DNA of 17,069 bases from the NCBI GenBank assembly GCA_937911265.1, contig CALDRG010000092.1, positions 1 through 17,069 on the forward strand, in the 5' to 3' direction. Below, piece by piece: positions 1-7,605 of this stretch (its first letter is position 1; each line of letters begins with the position of its first letter). Made by a program: the position numbers and the translations under genes. The notes under the pieces are model-generated. The model saw nothing but the letters and a program-made list of their open reading frames with translations. It had not been told where the DNA came from and ran no database searches. The DNA comes from Thalassarchaeum sp002495735. GTDB taxonomy: Archaea; Thermoplasmatota; Poseidoniia; Poseidoniales; Thalassarchaeaceae.

Positions 1-74
1 TCCATTTCAACATGGCCCAATAGGTTGCCCTGCTAATCATGGGTGTTAGAGGCTACCCTTTGATTCAGATTGTA

Positions 75-1142
75 TCAAGGAATTGGAGTGAAATCTGTAA
101 TCGCTTCGCGAACTATCGGGGCCACTTCCTTTGCATACAGTTCAATCGAACTCATCAATTGGTCATGTGGCATACCGCCATTGCTGTACTTGAGATCAAA
201 TCTGGATGTCTGCAACAGTTTTGAGTTTCGAATAATCTTCTCCGCCACCGTCTCAGGAGACCCCACATACATCGAGCCGAGTGGACCGACTCCAAGCTCA
301 AATTGCTCGTAAGTGACTGGTGGCCAACCACGCTCTCGCCCGATTCTGCCAAACATCTCCCGGTAATGCGGCCAAATCTCTTCTTTGGCTTGCTCGTCTG
401 TCTCAGCAATGTGGCCTGGACTGTGTACAGAAATAGGCAGACTGGGCTGTCCGAACTGAGTCAGTGCTCTGTGATAGAGATCTACAAAAGATGTGAAGCG
501 AGATGGTTGACCTCCTATGATAGCAAGGCAGAGGGGGATTCCGTGTCTTGCCGCACGAACAACAGATTCTGGACTCCCCCCAACACCTATCCAAGACCGG
601 AGGCCACCTCGTTCTGTAGTCGGGTAAACTCGTTGTTTGAGAAGGGGGGTGCGAATTGTTCCCTCCCAATCGAACTCATCCTCATTTCTCAGTAAAGAGA
701 ATATTTCTAATTTCTCTTCAAAGAGCCTTTCATAATCTTCCATCCTGAATCCGAAAAGAGGAAATGATTCGGTAAAGGAGCCGCGGCCCAGTATTACTTC
801 AGCCCTACCATTTGAGAGTGCATCCAGTGTTGCGAATCTTTCGTAGACTCTAATCGGGTCGTCTGAATTCAGTACTGTAACGGCTGTTCCTAGACGAATC
901 CTCTCTGTTCTACTGGCGATTGCTCCGAGAACGACCTCTGGAGCAGTGATTGCGAAATCATCCCTATGATGCTCTCCGACACCGAAGAAATCTAAACCTA
1001 ATTTATCCGCTAGAACTGCTTCCTCAACTACGTTTCTCAGGACTGCACGATGCTCCTCGAATTGGCCATCGGAACCTCTTGTTACGTCACCAAAGGTGTT
1101 CAACCCAAGTTGAAACACGGACTCTTCATTTTGTAGCATCAT
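75..1142 (-). CDS. LLM-class (luciferase-like) flavin-dependent oxidoreductase
   Basis: The protein is a TIM-barrel flavin (FMN or F420) oxidoreductase of the bacterial luciferase-like family; the substrate cannot be read from sequence. The evidence is an N-terminal strand 'FQLGLNTFGD', the family signature GVGEHH near residues 54-59, the 'ERIRLGTAVTVL' strand, the 'AEVILGRGS' motif near 115-122, and a C-terminal 'GSPETVAEKI' phosphate-binding-like stretch. At about 355 aa it is normal full length. I chose the ATG at 1142 (ATGATG, with a purine-rich AGGATAGGGA upstream) instead of the in-frame ATG at 1172, because the longer form would overlap the upstream membrane-protein gene and adds ten residues outside the family fold. 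It is the last gene of a six-gene minus-strand run. Its base composition is AT-richer than most of the window (hand-counted 24/60 and 22/60 G+C in sample lines). The family call is firm; the cofactor and role are unknown. Confidence 0.88.
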   Translation of the reverse strand: MMLQNEESVFQLGLNTFGDVTRGSDGQFEEHRAVLRNVVEEAVLADKLGLDFFGVGEHHRDDFAITAPEVVLGAIASRTERIRLGTAVTVLNSDDPIRVYERFATLDALSNGRAEVILGRGSFTESFPLFGFRMEDYERLFEEKLEIFSLLRNEDEFDWEGTIRTPLLKQRVYPTTERGGLRSWIGVGGSPESVVRAARHGIPLCLAIIGGQPSRFTSFVDLYHRALTQFGQPSLPISVHSPGHIAETDEQAKEEIWPHYREMFGRIGRERGWPPVTYEQFELGVGPLGSMYVGSPETVAEKIIRNSKLLQTSRFDLKYSNGGMPHDQLMSSIELYAKEVAPIVREAITDFTPIP

Positions 1143-1152
1143 ATTCCCTATC

Positions 1153-1731
1153 CTATGATTCAGAATTTGCATGCCGTTTGACCAGCCACATGAAGCCGAT
1201 ATAGAACACGACTGGTGCGATTACCCAGACAGCTTGTGGAATCAATGTATATCCTGGCGACATCGGGGCCGATCCAGGTAAGGTTGGAATAATCACAGGA
1301 TTCCAAGGCAATGGTTCGTAAATCCAAACACGGCCATTGAATAGATACTCGACTGACAATTCTTGAAAAATCCCCCAACTGGACATAATTCCGAGTTCTT
1401 TTGAATTGAATTTCTGGAAAAGTTCACCATCTATCCATCGATGGCAGAGATATACACCGAACATGAAAATGGCACCGTCCCAAATCGAATGCGACACCTT
1501 GCGTGGCCATCCATCCAGGCCCCATGGCCACTCCACAGCTCCATGCAAAAATTCAGGGCCCAAGAAGAGAAATGTGAATTCCCATGTTGATCCAATCAGT
1601 GTACCCAACCAGAACGCATACAGATAGGCTAGGGAAATTTTTCCTGTGTGATACAACCAGTGAAACAAGACTACAAAAAAGACAGCTAATGAAAAATCAG
1701 CAATCATCAAGAAAGTCGCTAGTAGCTCCAT
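1153..1731 (-). CDS. Multi-pass membrane protein, unknown function
   Basis: I do not recognise this family. The roughly 192-residue product opens with a long hydrophobic segment (MELLATFLMIADFSLAVFFV), followed by a second (ISLAYLYAFWLGTLIG), a hydrophobic stretch around 'IWDGAIFMFGVYL', and a last one near the C-terminus (AVWVIAPVVFYIGFMWL) ending in a basic KRH tail. It therefore looks like a 4-5 helix integral membrane protein with a Trp- and Pro-rich loop (WPWGLDGWP, YEPLPWNP). The start is ambiguous: GTG at 1737 and ATG at 1731 are two codons apart and I prefer ATG. It lies only 10 nt upstream of the flavin oxidoreductase on the same strand and shares its lower G+C, so the two may be co-transcribed and may have arrived together (inference). 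Confidence 0.7.
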   Translation of the reverse strand: MELLATFLMIADFSLAVFFVVLFHWLYHTGKISLAYLYAFWLGTLIGSTWEFTFLFLGPEFLHGAVEWPWGLDGWPRKVSHSIWDGAIFMFGVYLCHRWIDGELFQKFNSKELGIMSSWGIFQELSVEYLFNGRVWIYEPLPWNPVIIPTLPGSAPMSPGYTLIPQAVWVIAPVVFYIGFMWLVKRHANSES

Positions 1732-1789
1732 AGTCACTCTTAGTCAGTGCTCACCATAGTACCATTGGTCGCGCAGACGAATCCATGCG

Positions 1790-2188
1790 TCACCGGCTCC
1801 GGTTGTGAACGTGACAGTAATCCGAGCCAGACGTAGCGTACAGTCTGCATCGGCCACCACGTACGAGTCCGCTTCCGGTTTCCGCTATGCACCTAGTCGG
1901 TTTCACCTTCTTCTTCTCCTTCTTCGGCCCCGACTTCGCGGCGACCCATTTCTGAGGCTTCGCTTCCTTCTCAGGCTTCGCTAGGGGGGGCTCCCGATTC
2001 AGCGAGGCGGTGGTCATGTTGCGGTGATGGGTGCATAACTCGACTAAGTTCCCGGGGTCAGACAAGAGTGCGGGGTCGAGCCCCTTGTTCATGATACGTC
2101 CCTGAGCGATGATGTGGTGCCATTCCGTCGGCTTTCTCCGGCACCCGGTGATGCTGCACCTGCCGGTCTTCTTCGGCATCTGGGCCAT
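1790..2188 (-). CDS. Small HNH-like zinc-binding protein with C-terminal CCCH-type finger
   Basis: The 132-residue product has three parts. Residues 11-57 look like an HNH/treble-clef core: C11 and C16 (CSITGC), then EWHHI (H24, H25), an Asn in 'NLVELC' (N47), C52 and THHRN (H54, H55). Residues 65-98 are a Lys/Pro-rich linker (KKEKKKVKP). The C-terminus has C100, C114, C125 and H128 (the last two in DYCHVH), a plausible second zinc site. HNH cores like this occur in nucleases and in non-nucleolytic zinc proteins, so nuclease activity is inference from motif order only. The ATG at 2188 has no obvious Shine-Dalgarno motif; a small hairpin lies just upstream (2197-2215). It sits 57 nt downstream of the GST-fold gene on the same strand. 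Confidence 0.72.
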   Translation of the reverse strand: MAQMPKKTGRCSITGCRRKPTEWHHIIAQGRIMNKGLDPALLSDPGNLVELCTHHRNMTTASLNREPPLAKPEKEAKPQKWVAAKSGPKKEKKKVKPTRCIAETGSGLVRGGRCRLYATSGSDYCHVHNRSR

Positions 2189-2196
2189 GTTACGTC

Positions 2197-2215
2197 GAAG
2201 GCTGCGTGGGCCTTC
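2197..2215 (-). promoter_or_regulatory. Short inverted repeat between GST-fold and HNH genes
   Basis: GAAGGC and GCCTTC are perfectly complementary around a 7-nt loop, inside the 57-nt gap between the GST-fold stop codon (2246) and the HNH-like start (2188). The stem ends 8 nt before the ATG. No U-tract follows, so it is not a classic intrinsic terminator. It might affect translation initiation or RNA stability, or be chance. Confidence 0.3.
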
Positions 2216-2245
2216 AACCCTCTAGTTCGTCTGTTAATAGAAATG

Positions 2246-2998
2246 TCAGTACACGCCGGAGTGCTCCTGCATCCTTCTGTACCAGCCGGACACGACCTGA
2301 TGGCTCTCGACTATATCGAATCCATTCAGGCCCTGCATCGACCGAAGAATTCCGAAGTTGGCGTAGTCAGCCCCGTTAGGCTCTTCCTCACCGAAGAAGT
2401 CCCCCTCAATTCCCTTGGACATCTCGTCCAGTTGGTACTGGAGGTTCTCACGGGGCGGGAGCTCGAACATCTTCGCTCTACTCTTGCCTACCATGCGCAT
2501 GATGAAGCCCCCTAGCCACTTGTTAATCAGGCGGCTACCAAACGAGAAGTTGTCAACCCTGGTCACGTAATCGAGGGCCTGGAGGGAGGTCTTGTACGAG
2601 GTGTAGATCACTGCGACGATGGATTTCCCTAGGATCTTGTTGGAGAAGTTCATCCACCGGTCCTGCTCGGGATCCTCGCCCATTCGCGGAAACGATCCCG
2701 AGTCATTGGCATCGATGTAGTGGAGGATGTAGTTCGAGTCAGTCACCTGGGTGCCATCGACGTCGACGAATACTGGCACCATGCCCCAGTCAGACCACTT
2801 CAGCTGCGTCTTGAAGGTAGGGTCGACCTCGACCTTAGAGTACTCGATGCCCCTGGAGCCCAGGAGTGCCTTGACCTTGAAGCAGAACGGGCAGGTCTCG
2901 AAGCAGTACATCGTCGGGAGGCCGTCAACCACCCTTTCGGGAACCAGATCCTCCTGCACTCCCGAAGGCGGTTTCTTCTCAACGGGGACCTCTGTCAT
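2246..2998 (-). CDS. GST-fold thioredoxin-like protein resembling prostaglandin E synthase 2
   Basis: The 250-residue product has an N-terminal glutaredoxin/GST thioredoxin fold at about residues 28-96: YCFETCPFC with C36 and C39 forming a CPFC redox/GSH site, the cis-Pro motif VP (74-75) and the 'TDS' glutathione-binding turn (86-88). A helical C-terminal domain follows, with 'PNGADYANFGILRSMQGL' and 'VSGWYRRM'. This layout and the C-terminal motif match, from memory, the membrane-associated prostaglandin E synthase 2 (PTGES2) branch of GST-like proteins (CPFC, PNxAD..VYGxLRxMEG, WY.R). A prostaglandin role is not expected in an archaeon; a thiol-disulfide or haem-binding role is possible. 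The ATG at 2998 leaves a 27-residue extension before the fold, with no transmembrane helix. It lies in a minus-strand run with other redox-type genes. Confidence 0.85.
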   Translation of the reverse strand: MTEVPVEKKPPSGVQEDLVPERVVDGLPTMYCFETCPFCFKVKALLGSRGIEYSKVEVDPTFKTQLKWSDWGMVPVFVDVDGTQVTDSNYILHYIDANDSGSFPRMGEDPEQDRWMNFSNKILGKSIVAVIYTSYKTSLQALDYVTRVDNFSFGSRLINKWLGGFIMRMVGKSRAKMFELPPRENLQYQLDEMSKGIEGDFFGEEEPNGADYANFGILRSMQGLNGFDIVESHQVVSGWYRRMQEHSGVY

Positions 2999-3138
2999 GG
3001 CAATGCGTCATAACTAGCACTTGTGAATCCATCGAAAGGGCACTGTCATCTCAATCCACATCGTCGACATGGACGGAGGGCTCGGATGGGTACTTTCTCT
3101 AATGTGGGTATTCGAAAGGGGGCCGCATTGAAACACAC

Positions 3139-3435
3139 TTAGGAATTATGCTCTCTCAGCACTTCACAAACCTGAACTTTGTATTCGTCGTAGAAAGTTG
3201 TTCGCCCCTTCATCCTAGCTTCCGAGTGCTCAGCATTGTTTCGCCACACTAGTTGGCCCTCCATCGACTCGAATTCGACTATCGTCACTCGTTCGCCGTC
3301 TTCGGCCGTGAAAGACTTGTGAGAAATGTATCCAGGCATCGTCTGAGCCAGTGCGCTCATTCGTTCGGCCATCTCTGCGTAATCGTCACTGATATCTGGA
3401 TTGAGTCGGGAACGAAATACTGTAACTATCATCAT
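3139..3435 (-). CDS. ABM-domain (antibiotic biosynthesis monooxygenase-like) protein
   Basis: This is a small ferredoxin-like dimeric alpha-beta barrel protein of about 98 residues. The evidence is the opening strand MMIVTVFRSRL, a helix with 'YAEMAERMSALAQTMPGYIS', a 'KSFTAEDGERVTIVEFES' hairpin, and the 'WRNNAEHSEARMKG' helix, which is the typical order for the ABM fold. Members act as cofactor-free monooxygenases, haem-degrading enzymes, or have unknown roles; no haem ligand can be assigned here. I chose the first ATG of an ATGATG pair at 3435 because GGAG lies 5 nt upstream; the longer in-frame alternative from 3477 would add 14 residues outside the fold. It is 102 nt downstream of the DUF255 gene on the same strand and is followed by a 140-nt gap before the GST-fold gene. 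Confidence 0.82.
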   Translation of the reverse strand: MMIVTVFRSRLNPDISDDYAEMAERMSALAQTMPGYISHKSFTAEDGERVTIVEFESMEGQLVWRNNAEHSEARMKGRTTFYDEYKVQVCEVLREHNS

Positions 3436-3537
3436 CTCTACTCCTATATTGTCCTCTTTCAGCAGGAGGTCTTTCATGATACGGGTGACTCAAACGGATT
3501 ACTATCCTGCGAGCAATGGGGTTTCATTGGTTCGATT

Positions 3538-5487
3538 TCAGGACCAAGTGAGTGCAGATGCATCCATTGTAGCCAACCTGCAGGTCATGCCCTCACATAA
3601 CCAACCCCTCCATTCTGATTCACCGCGGTCCTTGTCATTCATGGGCTCACAACTGGAGACGACCAACTGATTCCAAGCAGAGGTACGCCTTAGATTCTCG
3701 ACTTCGGCAGGTTCACTCCCCGAGTGATGGATGAACCAGACTTGGCCGAGTTCAACAAGTCCTTGGGCAGCGCAGATTAGAGCCCAGTGGCCACCAGCTC
3801 TGGCGACTAGGTCGCCCCCTACACTGATTATCGCTTTCTCGGCCGATCTCCTCCACTCATCGGCTTGTGAGTGATCAGGCCATAGCAGCAACAGGATTCG
3901 TAGCAGTTCAACCACCACCGCGGTAGCACCCGGTACCGCAGAATCGGAGACGGACCTCTGTCTGACTGGAAGTTCAGTGTGGTCGGCACTGGTCATCCAG
4001 AAGCCACCATCAGGATCGGCGAATATTTTGAGCAACTGGCTGGTAATCTCATGGCTTCGATGTAAACATTCCTTGTTATCCCAGCGTATTCCCCAGCGCA
4101 ACAGACCGAGTGCAGTCCATGCATAATCATCTAGGAAACCTGGCCCCCCCAGAGTATCTCCCCTTCGTGTGCGAAGGATGTCCTTACGAGACAGGAACTC
4201 CTTGCATATATGCTGGCCAATGCTCTTGGCATCATCTTCGGGTAAATCTGCACAGGCGACCAGCAGCATGCCGTTCCACGCGGTAAGCACCTTGTCATCT
4301 GTGCCGGGCCGGGCTCGCTCGGACCGCTTTTCGAGAAGGTGAATACGTAGGTCTTCATCATCATCCAGCCCGCTGACCTCATGTAGAGATAGTACGCTTC
4401 GGCCACTGTTCTCGAAGTTACCCTGCTCGGTGATTCCGAAGCGTTCGCAGGCCACTGTATCCCCGGCCTGTTCGGGAGTCCACAAGTAGAATTCTCCTTC
4501 CTCAGATTCCCCGTCCTCTCCGACCGAGTCAGCATCGAGAGTCGACCACACACCTCCGGAGGGATCTAGCATCTCATTGCTAATCCATTCTAATGTCAGT
4601 CCTATTACCCTGTCATTCTGACTTCCTATTCCGAGGCGACGTGCCTTCTCGTGAATCGCCAGCATCAGGGCGTTGTCGTAAAGCATCTTCTCGAAGTGGG
4701 GGACTGCCCATTCAGCATCCACACAATACCTATGCCAGCCACCTGCGAGATGGTCGAATAGGCCACGGGTCGCCATAACGTCCAACGAATGAGATACGAT
4801 CTCTTTCTCTCCTGCACGTAGCAAGCCTTCCATCTCCATCGGGTGCGGAAACTTCGGAGCGCCCCCTATTCCTCCGTTAACAGGATCGTAGATCCTCTTG
4901 GAGTGGGCCAGCCCAGTCAATATGGATTCCTTGACCAGAGACTCAACATCTTGTGATGATTCCCCCCCTATCGATGATTTCTGGATTTGCTCTGTAATCA
5001 GTTCCGAGGAGTTGATGACTTGCTCACGTTTCTCCTGCCATGCCTGCACGACGCTCTCGATCAGTTGTCCCCATGATGGTTTGTTGTAGCGTTGTACGGG
5101 GGGGAAGTAGGTGCCGGCGAAGAACGGTTTGAGCGTGTCCGGGTCGACAAATACATTCAGCGGCCAGCCTCCACTGCCCGTGTAAATCTGGCACGCCGCC
5201 ATATACAGTGCATCGATATCCGGACTCTCCTCGCGATCGACCTTGATGCAGACGAGTGATTCATTCATCTGTTTAGCCATCAGTTCATCATTGAATGATT
5301 CGTGCTCCATCACGTGACACCAATGACAGGCGGCATACCCGATGGATACGAGCAGGGGTCGGTCTAGTTTCTTGGCTAGTTCAATGGCTTCCTCATCCCA
5401 TGGTTGCCAAGAGACTGGATTAGAGGCGTGCTGGAGCAGATATGGCGAGGTACATCCGCCGAGTCGGTTGGTAATCTCATCTGCCAT
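3538..5487 (-). CDS. Thioredoxin-domain DUF255 protein (YyaL/SPATA20 family)
   Basis: This 649-residue protein belongs to the widespread family with an N-terminal thioredoxin-like domain fused to an (alpha/alpha)6-barrel related to N-acylglucosamine epimerases and glycosidases. The N-terminus carries the family hallmark NRL..C.SPYLLQHA.NPV.W (residues 7-27) and the redox motif CHWCHVM (C54, C57). Further hallmarks are 'GSGGWPLNVFVDP', 'GTYFPP', 'KFPHP', 'HFEKMLYDNA' and 'DKVLTAWNGMLL'. The length is normal, so the gene is intact. The precise substrate of the family is not established. The ATG at 5487 gives the usual short lead before NRL. It heads the minus-strand run and diverges from the helicase gene across a 258-nt intergenic region. 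Confidence 0.93.
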   Translation of the reverse strand: MADEITNRLGGCTSPYLLQHASNPVSWQPWDEEAIELAKKLDRPLLVSIGYAACHWCHVMEHESFNDELMAKQMNESLVCIKVDREESPDIDALYMAACQIYTGSGGWPLNVFVDPDTLKPFFAGTYFPPVQRYNKPSWGQLIESVVQAWQEKREQVINSSELITEQIQKSSIGGESSQDVESLVKESILTGLAHSKRIYDPVNGGIGGAPKFPHPMEMEGLLRAGEKEIVSHSLDVMATRGLFDHLAGGWHRYCVDAEWAVPHFEKMLYDNALMLAIHEKARRLGIGSQNDRVIGLTLEWISNEMLDPSGGVWSTLDADSVGEDGESEEGEFYLWTPEQAGDTVACERFGITEQGNFENSGRSVLSLHEVSGLDDDEDLRIHLLEKRSERARPGTDDKVLTAWNGMLLVACADLPEDDAKSIGQHICKEFLSRKDILRTRRGDTLGGPGFLDDYAWTALGLLRWGIRWDNKECLHRSHEITSQLLKIFADPDGGFWMTSADHTELPVRQRSVSDSAVPGATAVVVELLRILLLLWPDHSQADEWRRSAEKAIISVGGDLVARAGGHWALICAAQGLVELGQVWFIHHSGSEPAEVENLRRTSAWNQLVVSSCEPMNDKDRGESEWRGWLCEGMTCRLATMDASALTWS

Positions 5488-5745
5488 GGTGCGCCATCGC
5501 GTTTAGGCACATGAACCCAATGACTCATCCCTGCGTCACAACCGCCCGACGAAATGGAGCCACGAATAAATATCAACAAGGAGAGCTAGTGTGGGCACGT
5601 AGATTGCCTACTTGAACCATCTATTATCTATGCGTAATTTTCGCTAGCGAATGAGTCTCCCTTCAGTCAATCCCTGAATACCGCTCAAAATTCCTACTCC
5701 TCATACTAAATAGGGCGGGCAGTCGCGGCCGGACAGAGGTATATC
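5488..5745. promoter_or_regulatory. Divergent intergenic region, DUF255 and helicase promoters
   Basis: I see no gene in this 258-nt stretch. For the minus-strand DUF255 gene, the AT-rich ATATTTATT (5565-5573, read on the minus strand) could serve as a TATA box and would imply a leader of roughly 50 nt. For the helicase, TACTAAATA (5704-5712) lies about 34 nt before the ATG, consistent with a short leader, and GAGGT (5736-5740) ends 5 nt before the ATG. The TATA calls are by eye only. Confidence 0.4.
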
Positions 5746-7077
5746 ATGGTCCAATTTTCAGATTTTGGAATTGATCCTAGTTTGATAGAGGCATTGCGGA
5801 ATGAGGGCATAGTGGAACCGTTCGAGGTGCAGTGCGAAGCGATACCACACGCGATGCTGGGAAGGGACATATGCTGCAGGGCCCCGACCGGTTCCGGCAA
5901 GACGCTCGCATTCGCCCTACCACTGATCTCCAGGACCGCCGAGGCCAAGCCAAAAAGGCCTACCTCACTTATTCTCACTCCAACACGGGAACTCGCCGAG
6001 CAGATTCGTAACGTCCTGCACCCCCTCGCAACCTTGGCTGGCATGGGTGTCTTGTCGGTCTACGGAGGGACTCCGTACAAGGGGCAGTTGAGGAAGCTTG
6101 GTCGCGGTGTCGAGATATTGGTCGCCTGTCCAGGCAGGCTAATCGACCTGTTGGACAGGGGTGCACTACGCCTCGACAATGTGGGAGTCGTAGTACTGGA
6201 CGAGGCCGACAGGATGGCTGACATGGGCTTCATGGAACCAGTCTGCTCGATACTGGACAAGTGCAGGCCGGACCGGCAGACCATACTATTCAGTGCCACT
6301 CTGGACGACGACGTCACGGAGATAGTAGACTCGTACCAGGACAATCCTGTGAGGATCGGGATCGGTCCCGAGGAATTGAGCATGGATAGCATGCAGCACC
6401 TGTTCTGGAAGGTCAACTTCCGAGGAAAGGCAGACCTGTCCGCATACATTACCGAGAAGTGTGGGCGGAGCATCATATTCTGTAGGACTAGAGCCGGAGT
6501 GAACAGGCTCGGCGATGAGATGAGCGAAATAGGTTCGTCATTCACCACTCTGCACGGTGGGATGAACCAGAAGCAGAGGGACAAGTCGATGCGGAAGTTC
6601 AGCGCCGGTCGTGCGCGAGTACTGATAGCTACTGATGTCGCATCCCGTGGTATTGACGTGAATGACGTCAGCTGCATTATCCATTTCGATCCTCCCGAGA
6701 ATGGTAAGGCGTACAAGCACCGCAGTGGGAGGACCGCTCGGGCCGGTTCGAGCGGCACTGTCGTCTCACTCGTGCAGGGGTCACAGAACAGGAAGTACCG
6801 TAGGATCCAGGACGAGGTGGGAATAAAGTGCAAATTCACCCAGCCTGATGTCGATATGTTGGAGGAGAGGGATTTCGTGCTCGCCCCACCCGGCGAACCC
6901 GAGCGACGAGAAAAGTCCAGAGGCTTTCGTAACAACAGAAAGAGGGCGAGGAGATCTAGGAAGAGCACCCATTACAAGTCCTCGAATCACGGCTCCGGGC
7001 ATTCAAAGGGCCGCCGGAAGGGGAAGCGGAACGGCCGGTCCCGCCGCAAACTGAAGAAAGCGGACTCCAGAGCCTAG
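5746..7077 (+). CDS. DEAD-box RNA helicase with basic C-terminal tail
   Basis: This is an ATP-dependent RNA helicase of superfamily 2, expected to remodel cytoplasmic RNA or RNPs. All core motifs are present in order: Q motif (F7, Q29), motif I APTGSGKT (46-53), Ia PTREL (79-83), motif II DEAD (152-155), motif III SAT (183-185), HGG (270-272), motif V TDVASRGID (296-304) and motif VI HRSGRTAR (325-332). Residues from about 383 to 443 form a low-complexity tail very rich in Arg, Lys, Ser and Gly, a likely nonspecific RNA-binding extension as in bacterial RhlE/CsdA-type helicases. The start is the ATG preceded at 5 nt by GAGGT. It stands alone on the plus strand and converges on folA with only 7 nt between stop codons. 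The exact RNA target is unknown. Confidence 0.96.
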   Translation: MVQFSDFGIDPSLIEALRNEGIVEPFEVQCEAIPHAMLGRDICCRAPTGSGKTLAFALPLISRTAEAKPKRPTSLILTPTRELAEQIRNVLHPLATLAGMGVLSVYGGTPYKGQLRKLGRGVEILVACPGRLIDLLDRGALRLDNVGVVVLDEADRMADMGFMEPVCSILDKCRPDRQTILFSATLDDDVTEIVDSYQDNPVRIGIGPEELSMDSMQHLFWKVNFRGKADLSAYITEKCGRSIIFCRTRAGVNRLGDEMSEIGSSFTTLHGGMNQKQRDKSMRKFSAGRARVLIATDVASRGIDVNDVSCIIHFDPPENGKAYKHRSGRTARAGSSGTVVSLVQGSQNRKYRRIQDEVGIKCKFTQPDVDMLEERDFVLAPPGEPERREKSRGFRNNRKRARRSRKSTHYKSSNHGSGHSKGRRKGKRNGRSRRKLKKADSRA

Positions 7078-7084
7078 TCGAGAT

Positions 7085-7594
7085 TCAAGATCTTGTCCAC
7101 ACTGAGTATGTTGAGGGGCATTCGTTTTCATCATCGGAGTCTAGACTCTCTATAACCTCTTCAGACCATTCGCTCCTATCCCACCCGGGGAATTTGACAT
7201 CCCCGCTATCATTGGTGTGAACGGTGGTCACGTGAATCTCACCGACCCTATCGAGGAACATCTCGTAGACCTGCGCTCCTCCGATGACCCAACACTCCTC
7301 ACTTCCCTCGGCGAAGGCCAACTCGATTGCTCGTCCCACATATAGTGCGGTCTCAGCACCCTCTGCCAGCCATCCGGTGTCTCGCGACATTACGATGTTG
7401 ACACGTTCGGGCAACGGTCTGAACGAGTCTGGTAACGAGTCCCAAGTTTTCCTTCCCATGATTACCGAGTTGGACCCAGCCCCCTCTGTAAGGCGCTTGA
7501 ATCGGGCCATGTCGCTCGCTAGCCTCCAAGGGAGACGATCTTCCCTACCGATGAATCCGCCCTCATCCATCGCGACAATCATTGCCATCTTCAT
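7085..7594 (-). CDS. folA: Dihydrofolate reductase
   Basis: DHFR reduces 7,8-dihydrofolate to tetrahydrofolate with NADPH, regenerating the cofactor oxidised by ThyA. The 169-residue protein shows the N-terminal strand MAMIVAMDEGGFIG, the LPWRLASDMARFK helix with the catalytic acid D28 (equivalent to E. coli D27), the NADPH-binding VIMGRKTWDS, and 'CWVIGGAQVYE' followed by 'EIHVTTV'. The length is typical of bacterial FolA. The start ATG at 7594 lies 6 nt after GAGGT, which itself overlaps the TGA stop of thyA (TGAGGTGA, then ACCA, then ATG). It is thus translationally close-coupled to thyA, with a 9-nt gap, and the two form a thymidylate-synthesis operon. Confidence 0.96.
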   Translation of the reverse strand: MKMAMIVAMDEGGFIGREDRLPWRLASDMARFKRLTEGAGSNSVIMGRKTWDSLPDSFRPLPERVNIVMSRDTGWLAEGAETALYVGRAIELAFAEGSEECWVIGGAQVYEMFLDRVGEIHVTTVHTNDSGDVKFPGWDRSEWSEEVIESLDSDDENECPSTYSVWTRS

Positions 7595-7600
7595 TGGTTC

Positions 7601-7605
7601 ACCTC
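7601..7605 (-). promoter_or_regulatory. Ribosome binding site of folA
   Basis: GAGGT on the minus strand overlaps the thyA stop codon (TGA at 7604-7606) and ends 6 nt before the folA ATG. It fits the 3' end of 16S rRNA (CACCUCC). It is listed because it gives the in-window reference geometry used to judge the unusual zpr1 start. Confidence 0.75.

Noticed and set aside
1..74. Possible gene fragment at the left edge
   Set aside because: No frame with recognisable protein pattern extends through these 74 bases.
3032..3120. Repeat TCGAAAGGG at 3032-3040 and 3112-3120 between the ABM and GST-fold genes
   Set aside because: Nine bases, two copies, no link to a start or promoter; likely chance.
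6060..6968. 302-codon open frame on the minus strand
   Set aside because: It lies entirely antisense to the DEAD-box helicase, whose full motif set is clear; the minus-strand translation shows no family pattern.
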